Source of the DNA: Elusimicrobiota bacterium
GTDB taxonomy: Bacteria; Elusimicrobiota; Elusimicrobia; UBA1565; UBA9628
DNA length: 44,990 nt
NCBI GenBank assembly: GCA_016212825.1
Contig: JACRDS010000127.1
Location: 1 to 44,990, forward strand
Direction: 5' to 3'
Shown: positions 1 through 8,982 of the stretch, piece by piece
Layout: every line of letters begins with the position of its first letter
How positions within the stretch are numbered: the stretch's first letter is position 1
Notes under the pieces: model-generated
What the model was told of the DNA's origin: nothing
The model's database searches: none
Seen by the model: only the letters and a program-made list of their open reading frames with translations
Made by a program: the position numbers and the translations under genes

Positions 1-1
1 G

Positions 2-430
2 CCGGCGGGCATCCTCAAGGGCGGCGGCGCCGGCGTCCCGACCGCCATCAACGGGACGCAGAACCAGATCACCTACTGGACGGACGCCAACACCATCGGC
101 TCCACAGCGGCCATATCCGTCGGGCTCGGCGGCACGGGCGCGGACCTCACCGCCGTCCCGACGAACGCCCTCATCTACAAGGATGCCGCCACGACCCTCG
201 GCAGCGCGGGCGTCATGCCGGCGGGCATCCTCAAGGGCGGCGGCGCCGGCGTCCCGACCGCCATCAACGGGACGCAGAACCGGATCGCCTACTGGACGGA
301 CGCCAACACCATCGGCTCCACAGCGGCCATATCCGTCGGGCTCGGCGGCACGGGCGCCAACCTCGTCCCCGTAGCCACAGGCGGCCTCATCTACAAGAGC
401 GCAGCGACGACCCTCGCGGGGACCGGGCAG
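2..430 (+). repeat. Two tandem copies of a ~215-bp coding repeat
   Basis: Unit 1 is 2-217 (216 bp, 72 codons) and unit 2 is 218-430 (213 bp, 71 codons). The first ~140 bp of the units are nearly identical at DNA level, for example CAGAACCAGATCACC against CAGAACCGGATCGCC. The unit ends diverge. Lengths are multiples of three, so the protein frame is kept. More copies probably lie left of the window. Confidence 0.85.
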
Positions 431-733
431 CTCACCGGCGTCCTCAAGGGCACCGGCGCCGGCGCGCCGACGACCGCCGACCAGGACGACCTTGGCGACG
501 GGGCGACCTACAAGCAGTACAATCCCGCGGCCGTGGCGATCACCGGCGGCCGCATCGGGACGGCGACGGGCCTGAGGCTCGACAATCGCACCTGGGTCCA
601 ATTGCAAGGCCTGACGCCGACCGCCGTCGGCCAGATGTACTTCTGCACCACCTGCACCCCGGCGAAGATCGCCGTATCGAACGGCTTAGCCATGGGGAAT
701 TTCACCGACGTGATAGGCGGTGCGCTCCCATGA
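2..733 (+). CDS. Repeat-containing fibre-like protein, C-terminal part (cut by window edge)
   Basis: The reading frame is open from the first bases of the window to a TGA at 731-733, so only the C-terminal 243 residues are visible. It holds two near-identical units of about 72 residues (starting at bases 2 and 218), each beginning PAGILKGGGAGVP and containing YWTDANTIGSTAAISVG, then a third diverged start (LTGVLKGTGAGAP). The tail contains YNPAAVAITGG, a phrase common in phage tail-fibre and receptor-binding proteins, and two close Cys (CTTC). Gly/Ala/Thr-rich tandem repeats fit an elongated surface or tail-fibre protein. The function and the true N-terminus cannot be seen. The stop overlaps the next gene's ATG, so the two are probably translated together. 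Confidence 0.7.
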   Translation, partial: PAGILKGGGAGVPTAINGTQNQITYWTDANTIGSTAAISVGLGGTGADLTAVPTNALIYKDAATTLGSAGVMPAGILKGGGAGVPTAINGTQNRIAYWTDANTIGSTAAISVGLGGTGANLVPVATGGLIYKSAATTLAGTGQLTGVLKGTGAGAPTTADQDDLGDGATYKQYNPAAVAITGGRIGTATGLRLDNRTWVQLQGLTPTAVGQMYFCTTCTPAKIAVSNGLAMGNFTDVIGGALP

Positions 734-1284
734 TAAAGGCCCTCTTCCTCGCATCCCTCATCGCCGCCGCGGCGGGCCCGGCCTGGGGCGCGGCCACCTG
801 CACGCCGGGCCTGCCCGCCTCGCCCGACAACACCCTCTGCATGGCCGAGTCCTCGGTCAACTCCATCGGGGGCTGCATGGGCAACTGCGGCATCAAGATC
901 GGCATGCAGCTCAGCTACACGGTGGGCAAACTCAGCCAGGCCATGAGCGGCGGAGGCCTGCAGCTCTGGCCCGGGGTCGTGGCCGCGGTGAGGGGCGCGG
1001 CCATCGACGCCAGCGCCGCCCACGCCTTCCCCTCGCCCTTCATGCCGTCCCAGGGCCACACCAAGATCACCTTCTCTTCCCTGCCTCCCAATGTGGTCAT
1101 CAGGATATACACCCTGTCCGGGCACCTGGTGAAGACCCTCTCCAAATCGGACCCCTCGGACAGGCTGGACTGGAATCCGGTGGCCAACGACCAGGGCACC
1201 CCCCTGGCCAGCGGCGTCTACCAGTTCATCGTCACCCAGCCCGGGCTCAGCAAGAAGAAGGGCCGGCTGATGATCATCAAGTGA
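730..1284 (+). CDS. Small secreted protein with FlgD-like / sorting-type C-terminal beta domain
   Basis: 184 residues. The N-terminus (MIKALFLASLIAAAAG, then AWGA) is a signal peptide with likely cleavage near residue 21. The mature N-terminal half has several Cys (CTPG, TLCM, GGCMGNC) that could form disulfides. From about residue 100 to the end there is a beta-sandwich module of the FlgD Ig-like or T9SS-type C-terminal class: FPSPF, then VVIRIYTLSGHLVKTL, then LDWNPVANDQG and LASGVYQFIV, ending in basic residues and LMIIK. In other bacteria such modules end exported proteins, either as a sorting signal or as a plain beta domain. The start ATG overlaps the stop of the fibre-like gene (ATGA), suggesting a partnership. 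Which export route is used cannot be told here. Confidence 0.65.
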   Translation: MIKALFLASLIAAAAGPAWGAATCTPGLPASPDNTLCMAESSVNSIGGCMGNCGIKIGMQLSYTVGKLSQAMSGGGLQLWPGVVAAVRGAAIDASAAHAFPSPFMPSQGHTKITFSSLPPNVVIRIYTLSGHLVKTLSKSDPSDRLDWNPVANDQGTPLASGVYQFIVTQPGLSKKKGRLMIIK

Positions 1285-2242
1285 GCGCGCGGCCGCGCAG
1301 GCTCCGGTAGGCCGGGTCCAGCAGGCGCTGGCTGCGCACGCAGAGCAGGGACTGCGCCAGGAAGAGGTTGACCCGCCATTGCGGGACCATCGCGCGCCGC
1401 GCCGGGTCGAGCGGGTTGGCGCGGCGCAGCAGGGCCACCGTGGCCAGGCCGATCCAGATGGGCCAGACGCAGGCCAGGCGCACGCGCCACAGCCCCGGCG
1501 GCAGGCGCCGCACGTACTCCCAACCCGCGTCCAGATGGCCCACCGCCTCGTCGAGCCAGCGGCCGTAGGTCTGCCGCAACTCCGGGAAGCGGGCGGGGTC
1601 GAGGAAGCGCCGCGGCTCGCGCACCGGCAGGTAGCAGCGGCCCAGGCGCAGGTCCGCGGCCAGGTCCCGGAGGATGTTGACCAGCTGCAAGCCCTTGCCC
1701 AGGCGCGCCCCCAGCCTCAGCATCTCCGCCTGGTCCAGGGCCTGGAAGGCGGGGAGGTGCGCCGCGCACATCCGGGTCCAGAACTCCCCCACACAGCCCG
1801 CCACCAGGTACGCGTAGCGGTCCAGGGCCGCGTCGTCCGGCAGGGCTGCCAGTTCGGCGGGACTCTCGCCGGGGAAGCGCTCCAGGTCCTCGATCTGTCC
1901 GGAGACGATGGTCCCCAGCAGGGAGCGCACCAGGTCCCGGTCGGCGGAGGGCAGGGCCTGCAGGACGGCGGCGCAGGCGTCCAGGCTCTCCAGCAGTAAG
2001 CGCTCCGCCGGGAGGGACTGCCCCTCGGCGAGCTCCGAGACCGGGCGGAAATCCCCCTCCTTCATGGAGCGCAGCAGCTCCAACCGGCGCGCGCGCGCCA
2101 CGGCCTGGGTGTCCGCCACCGTGTCGCTGGCCCGCGCCAGCAGGTAGGCCAGAGACACCGGCTCCCGCAGTTCCACGGGCAGGACGCGCAGGGAGAGGTA
2201 GAAGGAGCGCGAGACGCCGCGCAGGAGCGCGTCGCTGATCAT
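1277..2242 (-). CDS. Squalene/phytoene synthase family protein
   Basis: 321 residues, near the usual length for the trans-isoprenyl diphosphate head-to-head synthases (CrtB, squalene synthase, HpnC/HpnD). Both Mg-diphosphate Asp motifs are present: DTVAD at residues 40-44 and NILRDLAADLRLGR around 189-202. SFYLSLRVLP near residue 13 is the conserved substrate-pocket start. The family condenses two farnesyl- or geranylgeranyl-diphosphates to squalene or phytoene. Which product is made here is not decidable from sequence alone. A hydrophobic stretch near the C-terminus (WPIWIGLATVALL) may anchor it to the membrane. The start overlaps the upstream secreted protein's stop (ATGA), so it ends the valS operon. 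Its 3' end overlaps the convergent gene by 8 bases. Confidence 0.85.
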   Translation of the reverse strand: MISDALLRGVSRSFYLSLRVLPVELREPVSLAYLLARASDTVADTQAVARARRLELLRSMKEGDFRPVSELAEGQSLPAERLLLESLDACAAVLQALPSADRDLVRSLLGTIVSGQIEDLERFPGESPAELAALPDDAALDRYAYLVAGCVGEFWTRMCAAHLPAFQALDQAEMLRLGARLGKGLQLVNILRDLAADLRLGRCYLPVREPRRFLDPARFPELRQTYGRWLDEAVGHLDAGWEYVRRLPPGLWRVRLACVWPIWIGLATVALLRRANPLDPARRAMVPQWRVNLFLAQSLLCVRSQRLLDPAYRSLRGRALT

Positions 2243-2967
2243 TTCTTCTTCGCCGGCTTGGCCGCCGCGGCCTGACGGGGCTTGTCCCCGGCGACCCCGG
2301 TCACGGACCAGGAGAGATCGACGAAGCCGAGGTCACGTCCTCCGAAAGCGGCGTGCCGCACCGAACCCGCGTTGACCGCCTTCGGGCCCGGGCCGGGGTC
2401 GATGGCCGAGAGCTCCACCTCCGCGCCGGCCGGCGTCTGCTCGTTGAAGTCGACGCCCTTGGCGCGCAGGGTGAAGCTGTCCTCCTTCTCATCCTGCGCC
2501 GACCACTCCCCTCCCAGGATCATCACCTTGGCGAGCTCGACCTTCTCCAGGAAGCCCTCCTGGACCAGGAAACGCGCCTCCAGGTGGATCCGCTGGGAAC
2601 GCAAGGCCGCGGGATGGACGCAGACCACCAGCCACTGGTCCTCGCCGGCGGGATGGACGCGCGCCGCGGCCTTGGCCGGGGACTTGCGGCCCTGGTAACG
2701 GCCGGCGACCTTGCGGATCTGGGACTCGAATGCGGTCCGGCCCCCGGCCGCCGGCTTGAGCCGCACCGAGACCGGCTCCCAGTCCGCGGCGTCCTTGTGC
2801 ACGACGACGCGGCTCCTGGGCACGGCGGGCGCCTCGGAGGTCTGGGGGGCCGCGGCCATGGGGGTGGATGCCGCGACCGCGGCCGTGGACGCGGAGACCG
2901 TCGGGGTCGAGGCCTCCTGTCCCCGGACCGGAACGGCCAGGGCGGCGGCCAGCAGCAGCTTCTTCAT
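2239..2967 (-). CDS. Secreted protein of unknown function
   Basis: 242 residues starting MKKLLLAAALAVPVRGQ, a clear signal peptide. A low-complexity Ser/Thr/Ala stretch follows to about residue 45, then a region rich in charged and beta-prone residues, and a Lys/Ala-rich tail ending AKPAKKK. No family is recognised. The start is fixed by the ATGA overlap with the end of valS and its own stop overlaps the squalene/phytoene synthase start, so it sits in the middle of a translationally coupled trio. The phrase FVDLSWSVTG near the end and repeated beta-like segments suggest a folded periplasmic domain, but no function can be given. Confidence 0.7.
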   Translation of the reverse strand: MKKLLLAAALAVPVRGQEASTPTVSASTAAVAASTPMAAAPQTSEAPAVPRSRVVVHKDAADWEPVSVRLKPAAGGRTAFESQIRKVAGRYQGRKSPAKAAARVHPAGEDQWLVVCVHPAALRSQRIHLEARFLVQEGFLEKVELAKVMILGGEWSAQDEKEDSFTLRAKGVDFNEQTPAGAEVELSAIDPGPGPKAVNAGSVRHAAFGGRDLGFVDLSWSVTGVAGDKPRQAAAAKPAKKK

Positions 2968-5660
2968 GCCGAGAGCATCCGCAGGGTCTCCTTCAGCAGC
3001 CCGACCCGGGAGCGCGCCGCGTCGTACTGCTGCCGGCCGGTCTCCACCTCGGACTGCGGGGCGCGGGCCAGGAAATCCTTGTTCTCCATCTTGGCCGCGA
3101 GCTTGCCCAGGTCTCCCTCCGCCCTGGCGATCTCCTTGCGCAGCCGCTCGCATTCGCGGCCCAGGTCGATGACCCCTTCCAGCGGCACGAAGAAGCTCAT
3201 GCCCGCGGCCACGGCCGTGGCGCTGTGGGGCGGCCGGACGCCGTCCTCGGATTGCGAGAGCGACTCCACATGGGCCAGGGCCTTCAGGTAATCCGCCCGC
3301 TTGGCCAGCAGCGCCCGGACCTCGGAGCCGCCGCCGGAGCCGACCACCGTGATCCGGAGCCCCGGAGGGACGTTGAGCTGGGAGCGCAGGGAGCGCAGGG
3401 CGGCCACGATCTCCATGAGCGTGGCCATCTCCCGGCAGGCGGCGGGATCGGAGCGGTCCGCCCCCGGCCGCGGCAGGCCGGCCTCGACCACGGACGCCGC
3501 CTTCACCCCCGCGAAGGGCGCCAGCGCGGCGTGCAGTTCCTCGGTGATGAAGGGCATGAAGGGATGCAGCAGGCGCAAGGTGCCGCTGAGGACCTCGACG
3601 AGGACCGCGCGCACGGTGTCCTTGGCCCCCTCGTCGGCCCCCTGCAGGCGGATCTTGGCCAGCTCCACGTACCAGGCGCAGAACCGGTCCCACAGGAAAC
3701 CGTAGAGGGCGTCAGCCGCCGCCGCCGGCTCGTAGGCGTCGAGCTTCTGGCGTACCTGGGCCAGCGTGGCCTGGTACTCGGCCAGGACCCAGCGGTCGCA
3801 GAGCTCCAGGCGCTTGGCGTCCAGGGCCCCGAGGTCATAGGGCTTGGCCTGAGGCAGGTTCATGAGCACGAAGCGCGTCGAGTTCCAGAGCTTGTTGGCG
3901 AAGTTGCGCGAGCCGGTGATGGAGCTCTCGGCGAAGGGGATGTCCTTGCCCGGATGCGCCTGCACGATGAGGGAGAAGCGGAAGGCGTCGGTCCCGTACT
4001 TGTCCATCATGACCAGGGGGTCCACCACGTTGCCCAGGGACTTGGACATCTTCTTGCCGTGCTTGTCGCGCACGATGCCGTGGATGAGGCACTCCGGGAA
4101 GGGCACCTCGCCCATGAGGGTCAAGCCCATCATCTGCATCCTCGCCACCCAGAGGTAGAGGATCTCGTAGCCCGTCACCAGAAGGGAGGTCGGATAGAAG
4201 AACTTGAGCTCCGGCGTGCGGCCCGGCCAGCGGAACACGGAGAAGGGCCACAGGGCCGAGGAGAACCAGGTGTCGAGCACGTCCGGGTCCTGCATGAACT
4301 CGCCGCCCCCGCAGACCGGGCAGGAGGAAGGCTCCTCCCGGCTCAGGACGCCCCGCGCGCCGGCGACCTGATGGAAGTCGGTCTTGATGCGCTCCCCGTG
4401 GCACTTCACGCAGTACCAGACCGGGATGCGGTGCCCCCACCAGATCTGACGCGAGATGCACCAATCCCGGATCTTGGAGAGCCAGTCGCGATAGGGCTTG
4501 GTCCAGGAATCCGGGTAGAGCCGGAAGCGGCCCGAGTCCACGGCGATGATGGCAGGCTTGGCCAGCTCCTCCATGCGCACGAACCACTGCCAGGAGAGCA
4601 TGGGCTCGATGGCCTGGCCGCAGCGGTAGCAGACGCCCACGCTGTGCGGATAATCCGCCACCTTCTCCAGGAACCCTCCGGCCTTGAGGTCCTCCACGAC
4701 CTTCTCGCGGGCCGCCTCCCGGGAGAGCCCGGCGTAGGCTTCGCCCGCGGCGGCGGTCATGTGCCCGTCGGGGGATATCACCGTCACGGAGGGCAGCTTG
4801 TGGCGCTGGCCGATCTCGAAATCGTTGGGGTCGTGCGCCGGCGTGACCTTCAGCGCCCCCGTCCCGAAATCGGAATCCACGTATTCGTCGCCCACCACCG
4901 GTATCTCGCGGCCCGCCAGGGGAAGGCGCAAAGACTTGCCCACCAGGCCCTGATAGCGCGCGTCCTTGGGATTGACCGCCACGGCCGTGTCGCCCAGCAT
5001 GGTCTCCGGCCGCGTGGTGGCCACCACCGGCCCGCGCCCGCCGTCCGCCGCCGGATAGTGGATGTGCCAGAGGTGCCCCTTGCGCTCCTCGAACTCCACC
5101 TCGATGTCGGAAAGGGCCGTGCCGCAGCGCACGCACCAGTTGACCATGCGCTCGCCGCGGTAGACCAGGTCGCGCTCCCAGAGGGCCTTGAAGGCCTCGT
5201 GTACGGCCTCGGCCCGGTCCTCGTCCATGGTGAAGGCCTCGCGCCGCCAGTCCAGGGCGCAGCCCAGGCGCTCCAGTTGCCCCAGGATGGTGCTCTTGCA
5301 CTGCTTGGTCCAGGCCTGCATGCGGGCCAGGAACCTCTCGCGGCCCAGGGCGTGGCGGGTGAGCTTCTCCGCCTTGAGCTGACGCTCCATGACGCTCTGG
5401 GTGGCGATGCCGCCGTGGTCCGTGCCCGGCACCCAGCAGACCGGACGCCCCGAGAGGCGGCGGTAGCGCGCGTAGATGTCCTGCAGGGTGTTGTCCAGGG
5501 CGTGTCCCACGTGCAGGGCGCCGGTCACGTTGGGCGGCGGGATGACCATCACGAAAGGCTTCTCGGCGCCCCCCGGCTCGCCGTGGAAGAGGTCGGCCGA
5601 GCGCCACCGCGCGCTCCACTTCTGCTCCACCGGTCCGGGGCTGTATTTGTCTTCGAGCAT
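2964..5660 (-). CDS. valS: Valyl-tRNA synthetase
   Basis: 898 residues, a normal length for bacterial ValRS. It charges tRNA-Val with valine in the cytoplasm. Class I signature motifs are visible: HVGH (residues 50-53, the HIGH box, within PPPNVTGALHVGHAL) and KMSKS near residue 538. The central editing domain carries TTRPETMLGDTAVAVNP. The C-terminal ~65 residues form the charged coiled-coil typical of ValRS. Paired CVRC/CPVC-type cysteines around the insertion suggest zinc binding. The start MLEDKYSPGPVEQKW is preceded by AGGAG about nine bases upstream. It lies 22 bases after the phoH-family gene, and its stop overlaps the next gene's start. Confidence 0.97.
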   Translation of the reverse strand: MLEDKYSPGPVEQKWSARWRSADLFHGEPGGAEKPFVMVIPPPNVTGALHVGHALDNTLQDIYARYRRLSGRPVCWVPGTDHGGIATQSVMERQLKAEKLTRHALGRERFLARMQAWTKQCKSTILGQLERLGCALDWRREAFTMDEDRAEAVHEAFKALWERDLVYRGERMVNWCVRCGTALSDIEVEFEERKGHLWHIHYPAADGGRGPVVATTRPETMLGDTAVAVNPKDARYQGLVGKSLRLPLAGREIPVVGDEYVDSDFGTGALKVTPAHDPNDFEIGQRHKLPSVTVISPDGHMTAAAGEAYAGLSREAAREKVVEDLKAGGFLEKVADYPHSVGVCYRCGQAIEPMLSWQWFVRMEELAKPAIIAVDSGRFRLYPDSWTKPYRDWLSKIRDWCISRQIWWGHRIPVWYCVKCHGERIKTDFHQVAGARGVLSREEPSSCPVCGGGEFMQDPDVLDTWFSSALWPFSVFRWPGRTPELKFFYPTSLLVTGYEILYLWVARMQMMGLTLMGEVPFPECLIHGIVRDKHGKKMSKSLGNVVDPLVMMDKYGTDAFRFSLIVQAHPGKDIPFAESSITGSRNFANKLWNSTRFVLMNLPQAKPYDLGALDAKRLELCDRWVLAEYQATLAQVRQKLDAYEPAAAADALYGFLWDRFCAWYVELAKIRLQGADEGAKDTVRAVLVEVLSGTLRLLHPFMPFITEELHAALAPFAGVKAASVVEAGLPRPGADRSDPAACREMATLMEIVAALRSLRSQLNVPPGLRITVVGSGGGSEVRALLAKRADYLKALAHVESLSQSEDGVRPPHSATAVAAGMSFFVPLEGVIDLGRECERLRKEIARAEGDLGKLAAKMENKDFLARAPQSEVETGRQQYDAARSRVGLLKETLRMLSA

Positions 5661-5682
5661 CAGCGTGTCTCCTGGGCCGCGC

Positions 5683-6987
5683 TCAGAGCAGGTCCGAGGC
5701 CAGGGCGGCCAGCGGGCTGCGCTCGCTCTTGGTGAAGGTCATGTGCCCGAAGATGGGCTGGCCCTTGAAGCGCTCCACTAGGTAGGTCAGCCCGTTGGAG
5801 GAGGCGTCGAGGTAGTAGTTGTCGATCTGGTAGGGGTCGCCGGTGAGGATGATCTTGGCGCCCTTGCCGGCGCGGGAGATGATGGTCTTGACCTCGTGCG
5901 GGGTCAGGTTCTGGGCGTCGTCGATGATGATGAAGAGGTTGGGCAGGCTGCGGCCGCGCAGGTAGGTCACGGCCTCGATCTCCAGGGTCCCCTCCTCGAC
6001 CAGCATCTGGATGTCCATGTCCGTGGTCTCCAGGGACCCCTTGGGCCGCTCCAGCAGGAAGCTCAGGTTGTCGTAGATGGCCCCCATCCAGTTGGTCAGC
6101 TTCTCCTGCTTGGTGCCGGGCAGGAAGCCGATGTCGTGGCCGACCGCCACCACCGGCCGCCCCACCAGGATGCGCCGGAAGATCTTGTCCTCCAGGGTCT
6201 GCTGCAGCCCGGCGGCCAGGGAGAGCATGGTCTTGCCCGAACCGGGCACGCCGATGAGGGAGACCAGTTGAATGTCCTTGTTGAAGAGCAGTTCGATGGC
6301 GAAGCGCTGCTCCGTGTTGAGGGGCTTGACCCCCCAGGGCCCGGCGTCGCTCTTGGCGATGGGCACCAGGGCCGCGGCCTTGGCGTCGAAGCGCGCCAGG
6401 GCGCTCTGCGAGCCGCCGGCCGCGTTCTTGAGCACCGCGAACTCGTTGGGCAGGAACTGGACTCCCGGCAGCGCGAGCCTCTTGTCCTTGAAGAAGCTGT
6501 CGATGGCGCCTGCTTCCACGGCCGTCTCGCGCCAGCCTGTGTAGAGCACGTCGATGTCGACCTTGGACTTCTCGTAGTCCTGCGCCTCCAGGCCCAGGGC
6601 CTCGGCCTTGATGCGCAGGTTGATGTCCTTGGATATGAAGACCACGTTCTCGCCCTGCTTCTTGAGATACTGGGCGCAGGAGAGGATCTCGTTGTCCTTG
6701 GTGTGCTGGGAGAAGGAGGTGGGCAGGCCTCCGGAGACCTGCATCTCCACCTTGAGCTTGCCGCCGTGTTCCAGGTCCACCCACTCGGAGAGCTTGCCCT
6801 TCTGGCGCAGCTTGTCGAGTTGCCGGGCCACGAGCCGCGCCGAACGGCCCCGCTCGTCGTTGTTGCGCTTGAAGGTGTCGAGCTCCTCGATGACGGTCAG
6901 GGGGATGACCACGCGCGCGCCGTGGAAGGCAAACATGGCCAGGGGGTCGTGGAGGATGACGTTGGTGTCGAGCACGAAGGTTTTCAT
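5683..6987 (-). CDS. PIN domain-PhoH family ATPase (YlaK type)
   Basis: 434 residues. Residues 1-~135 are a PIN nuclease-like domain (TFVLDTNVILHDP with the first metal Asp, then VIEELD and KDNEIL acidic positions). The C-terminal half is a PhoH-like P-loop ATPase with Walker A GVPGSGKT near residue 243, IIIDDAQNLTPHEVK as Walker B, and LTGDPYQID. This two-domain form is widespread and probably acts in RNA processing or quality control. The precise substrate is unsettled in the family. The start ATG overlaps the hemW stop (ATGA). Both PIN acidic residues and the P-loop look intact, so an active enzyme is expected. Confidence 0.9.
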   Translation of the reverse strand: MKTFVLDTNVILHDPLAMFAFHGARVVIPLTVIEELDTFKRNNDERGRSARLVARQLDKLRQKGKLSEWVDLEHGGKLKVEMQVSGGLPTSFSQHTKDNEILSCAQYLKKQGENVVFISKDINLRIKAEALGLEAQDYEKSKVDIDVLYTGWRETAVEAGAIDSFFKDKRLALPGVQFLPNEFAVLKNAAGGSQSALARFDAKAAALVPIAKSDAGPWGVKPLNTEQRFAIELLFNKDIQLVSLIGVPGSGKTMLSLAAGLQQTLEDKIFRRILVGRPVVAVGHDIGFLPGTKQEKLTNWMGAIYDNLSFLLERPKGSLETTDMDIQMLVEEGTLEIEAVTYLRGRSLPNLFIIIDDAQNLTPHEVKTIISRAGKGAKIILTGDPYQIDNYYLDASSNGLTYLVERFKGQPIFGHMTFTKSERSPLAALASDLL

Positions 6988-8150
6988 AGGTTCTCCTCGG
7001 CGGGCAAGGGCCCGCCGCCCACGGAGAGCGGGTGTTCTCCTCTCTCGAAGGGGGCGACGAATGATGCGAAGGCGTCGTTGGCGAGGAAGAGTCCCTCGCG
7101 GGTCAGACGCGCCCGGCCGCCGTGCCGGGTCACCAGGCCGCGGCGCTCCAGGTCCTGCCATTCGGCCCCGAACTGGGCCTGCATCTCCGGCTCCAGTTCC
7201 AGGCCCGCGACCCGGCGCAGCCCCAGGAAGACGCGCTCGCCGAGCTTCTCCTTGCCCTCCAGGCGCTCGGACTCCGCCACAGGACGCCGTCCCGAGCCGA
7301 CCTCGCGCAGATAAGCGTCGAGGTCGCCCGTGCTGCGGGAGCGCTCGCCGCCCAGGTGGGAGGATGCCGCGCAGCCCAGGCCGATGTACTCGCCGCCGTT
7401 CCAGCAGTTGAGGTTGTGCCAGGACTGGTGCCCGGGCTTGGAGAAATTCGATATCTCGTAGTGTACCAGGCCCGCGGCCGCGGTCCGAGCCAGGGCGGCC
7501 TCCAGCATGGCCCGCCCCAGATCCTCGTCCGGGACGAAGCCGGAGCGGGCCAGAGGGGTGTTCTCGTGGGCGTCGAAGCCGTAGAGGGACAGATGGTCCG
7601 GCTCCAGGGCCAGGACCCGGTCGAGGTCCTCCCGGAAGACGTCCGCGCCCTGCCCGGGCAGGCCGCAGATGAGGTCGACCGAGACGGACCAGTCCCCCGC
7701 GGCGCGCGCCAGCCGGAATGCCCGCAGGGATCGCTCCGGCGTGTGCCGCCGGCCCGCGGCCCGCAGGACCCCGGCGTCGAGGGACTGGAAGCCGATGCTG
7801 AGCCGGGTGACCCCGGCGCGGCGCAGGGCGCGCAGCTTGGCCTCGTCGACGCTCTCCGGGTTGCACTCGAAGGTGGCCTCCGAGAAGCGCGCCTCGGGAT
7901 AGGCCCGGCGCAGGCGGGCGAAGAGTTCCTCAATCCGCGAGGCGTCAAGCTCCGACGGCGTGCCTCCTCCCACATAGAGGGTCTCCGGGCTCCGGGAGGA
8001 CCGGACCAGGCCGGCCTCGGCTTCGAGGGCGGCCAGGTAGCGGGGGATGTCCCCGCCCCGCCCGGGGAAGGAGGTGAAGTCGCAGTAGGCGCACTTCCCC
8101 GAGCAGAACGGGATGTGGACGTAGAGTCCTAGGGGACCGGCCTCAGCCAA
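6984..8150 (-). CDS. hemW: HemW-like radical SAM protein
   Basis: 388 residues, the usual HemW length. The radical SAM [4Fe-4S] motif is CSGKCAYC (Cys16, 20, 23), followed by LYVGGGTPSELD and LICGLPGQ, typical of the HemN/HemW group. The HemW-type C-terminal domain follows (ISNFSKPGHQSWHN, then GLGCAASSHLGG). HemW is a heme-binding chaperone thought to deliver heme to respiratory enzymes rather than a coproporphyrinogen oxidase. It lacks the extra N-terminal HemN segment, which supports HemW. The start is TTG at 8150: no ATG/GTG fits, an in-frame stop lies just upstream, and GAGGGG precedes it over the SPFH gene's stop codon. Confidence 0.85.
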   Translation of the reverse strand: MAEAGPLGLYVHIPFCSGKCAYCDFTSFPGRGGDIPRYLAALEAEAGLVRSSRSPETLYVGGGTPSELDASRIEELFARLRRAYPEARFSEATFECNPESVDEAKLRALRRAGVTRLSIGFQSLDAGVLRAAGRRHTPERSLRAFRLARAAGDWSVSVDLICGLPGQGADVFREDLDRVLALEPDHLSLYGFDAHENTPLARSGFVPDEDLGRAMLEAALARTAAAGLVHYEISNFSKPGHQSWHNLNCWNGGEYIGLGCAASSHLGGERSRSTGDLDAYLREVGSGRRPVAESERLEGKEKLGERVFLGLRRVAGLELEPEMQAQFGAEWQDLERRGLVTRHGGRARLTREGLFLANDAFASFVAPFERGEHPLSVGGGPLPAEENL

Positions 8151-8159
8151 ACCAGCCCC

Positions 8160-8900
8160 TCAGTTCTTCTTCATGAACATCGAGATCACGTCGATGGGGA
8201 CCGGGAAGATGGTCGTGGTGTTCTTGTCCACGGCGATCTCGGAGAGCGTCTGCAGGTAGCGCAGCTGGATGGCGGCCGGGTCCTTGGAGAGCACCGTCGC
8301 GGCCTGGCTCAGCTTCTCGGAGGCCTGCAGCTCGCCCTCGGCGTGGATGATCTTGGCCCGGCGCTCGCGCTCGGCCTCGGCCTGCTTGGCCATGGCGCGC
8401 AGCATCTCCGGCGCGAAGTCGACGTTCTTGATCTCGACCGTGCTGACCTTGACGCCCCAGGGCTCGGTATGGGCGTCGAGTATCTGCTGGAGCTCGGCGT
8501 TGATCTGGTCGCGCTGGGAGAGCAGCGCCTCCATGTCCAGCTTGCCCAGCACGCTGCGCAGGGTGGTCTGGGCGATCTGGGAGGTCGCGTAGAGATAATT
8601 CTCGATCTGGATGACGGCCTTCTCCGGGTCGATGACCCGGAAATAGACCACGGCGTTGACCTTGATCGAGACGTTGTCCCGCGTGATGACGTCCTGGGGC
8701 GGGACGTCGAGCGTCACGGTGCGCAGGCTCACGCGCTGAGCCTGCATGATGCCGGGCACCACGATGATGGGCCCGGGGCCGCTGACCCGCCAGAGCCGGC
8801 CGAGCACGAAGACCACCATGCGGTCGTACTCGGTGATGATCTTGATGGACATCAGGGCGACGACGATGATGATGATGACCGGCATGGAAAGACCCATCAT
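8160..8900 (-). CDS. SPFH/stomatin-like membrane protein (slipin)
   Basis: 246 residues. One N-terminal membrane segment ([16 protein letters not shown]) is followed by [20 protein letters not shown], then a prohibitin-homology domain ([24 protein letters not shown]) and a charged helix ([19 protein letters not shown]). This is the slipin/stomatin layout: membrane-anchored oligomeric scaffolds of lipid microdomains. Bacterial slipins usually sit beside an NfeD partner, and none is in the neighbouring genes here. A clean AGGAGG lies six bases before the ATG, and a possible extended -10 (TGAGATAAT) sits ~33 bases upstream, so this gene has a true 5' leader. ATG at 8897 is an alternative start. 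Confidence 0.88.
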   Translation of the reverse strand: MMGLSMPVIIIIVVALMSIKIITEYDRMVVFVLGRLWRVSGPGPIIVVPGIMQAQRVSLRTVTLDVPPQDVITRDNVSIKVNAVVYFRVIDPEKAVIQIENYLYATSQIAQTTLRSVLGKLDMEALLSQRDQINAELQQILDAHTEPWGVKVSTVEIKNVDFAPEMLRAMAKQAEAERERRAKIIHAEGELQASEKLSQAATVLSKDPAAIQLRYLQTLSEIAVDKNTTTIFPVPIDVISMFMKKN

Positions 8901-8932
8901 GAAAGCCTCCTGAGATACACGGCGTTGGCGAG

Positions 8933-8938
8933 ATTATC
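8933..8938 (-). promoter_or_regulatory. Putative -10 (GATAAT) for the SPFH gene
   Basis: Minus-strand TGAGATAAT is an extended -10 (TG-n-GATAAT). It lies about 33 bases from the ATG at 8900 with AGGAGG between, so a conventional leader is predicted. The hexamer sits inside a short palindrome (GAGATAATCTC), which could also be an operator half. No clear -35. Confidence 0.4.
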
Positions 8939-8952
8939 TCAAAGATGAGTCT

Positions 8953-8972
8953 CGCGCGCAAGTATGCGCGCG
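8953..8972 (-). terminator. GC hairpin after yceI
   Basis: A perfect 8-bp stem (CGCGCGCA paired with TGCGCGCG) with a 4-base loop lies 11 bases after the yceI stop. It sits between yceI and the SPFH promoter, where a terminator would be expected. The following bases are not a strong T-run, so intrinsic termination may be weak. Confidence 0.45.
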
Positions 8973-8982
8973 TACGGGAGCG

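Noticed and set aside
2868-5735. 955-residue open frame on the plus strand opposite valS
   Set aside because: It is the complement shadow of valS in high-GC sequence; its translation is His/Gly/Leu/Arg-rich with no motif, while valS has all family motifs.
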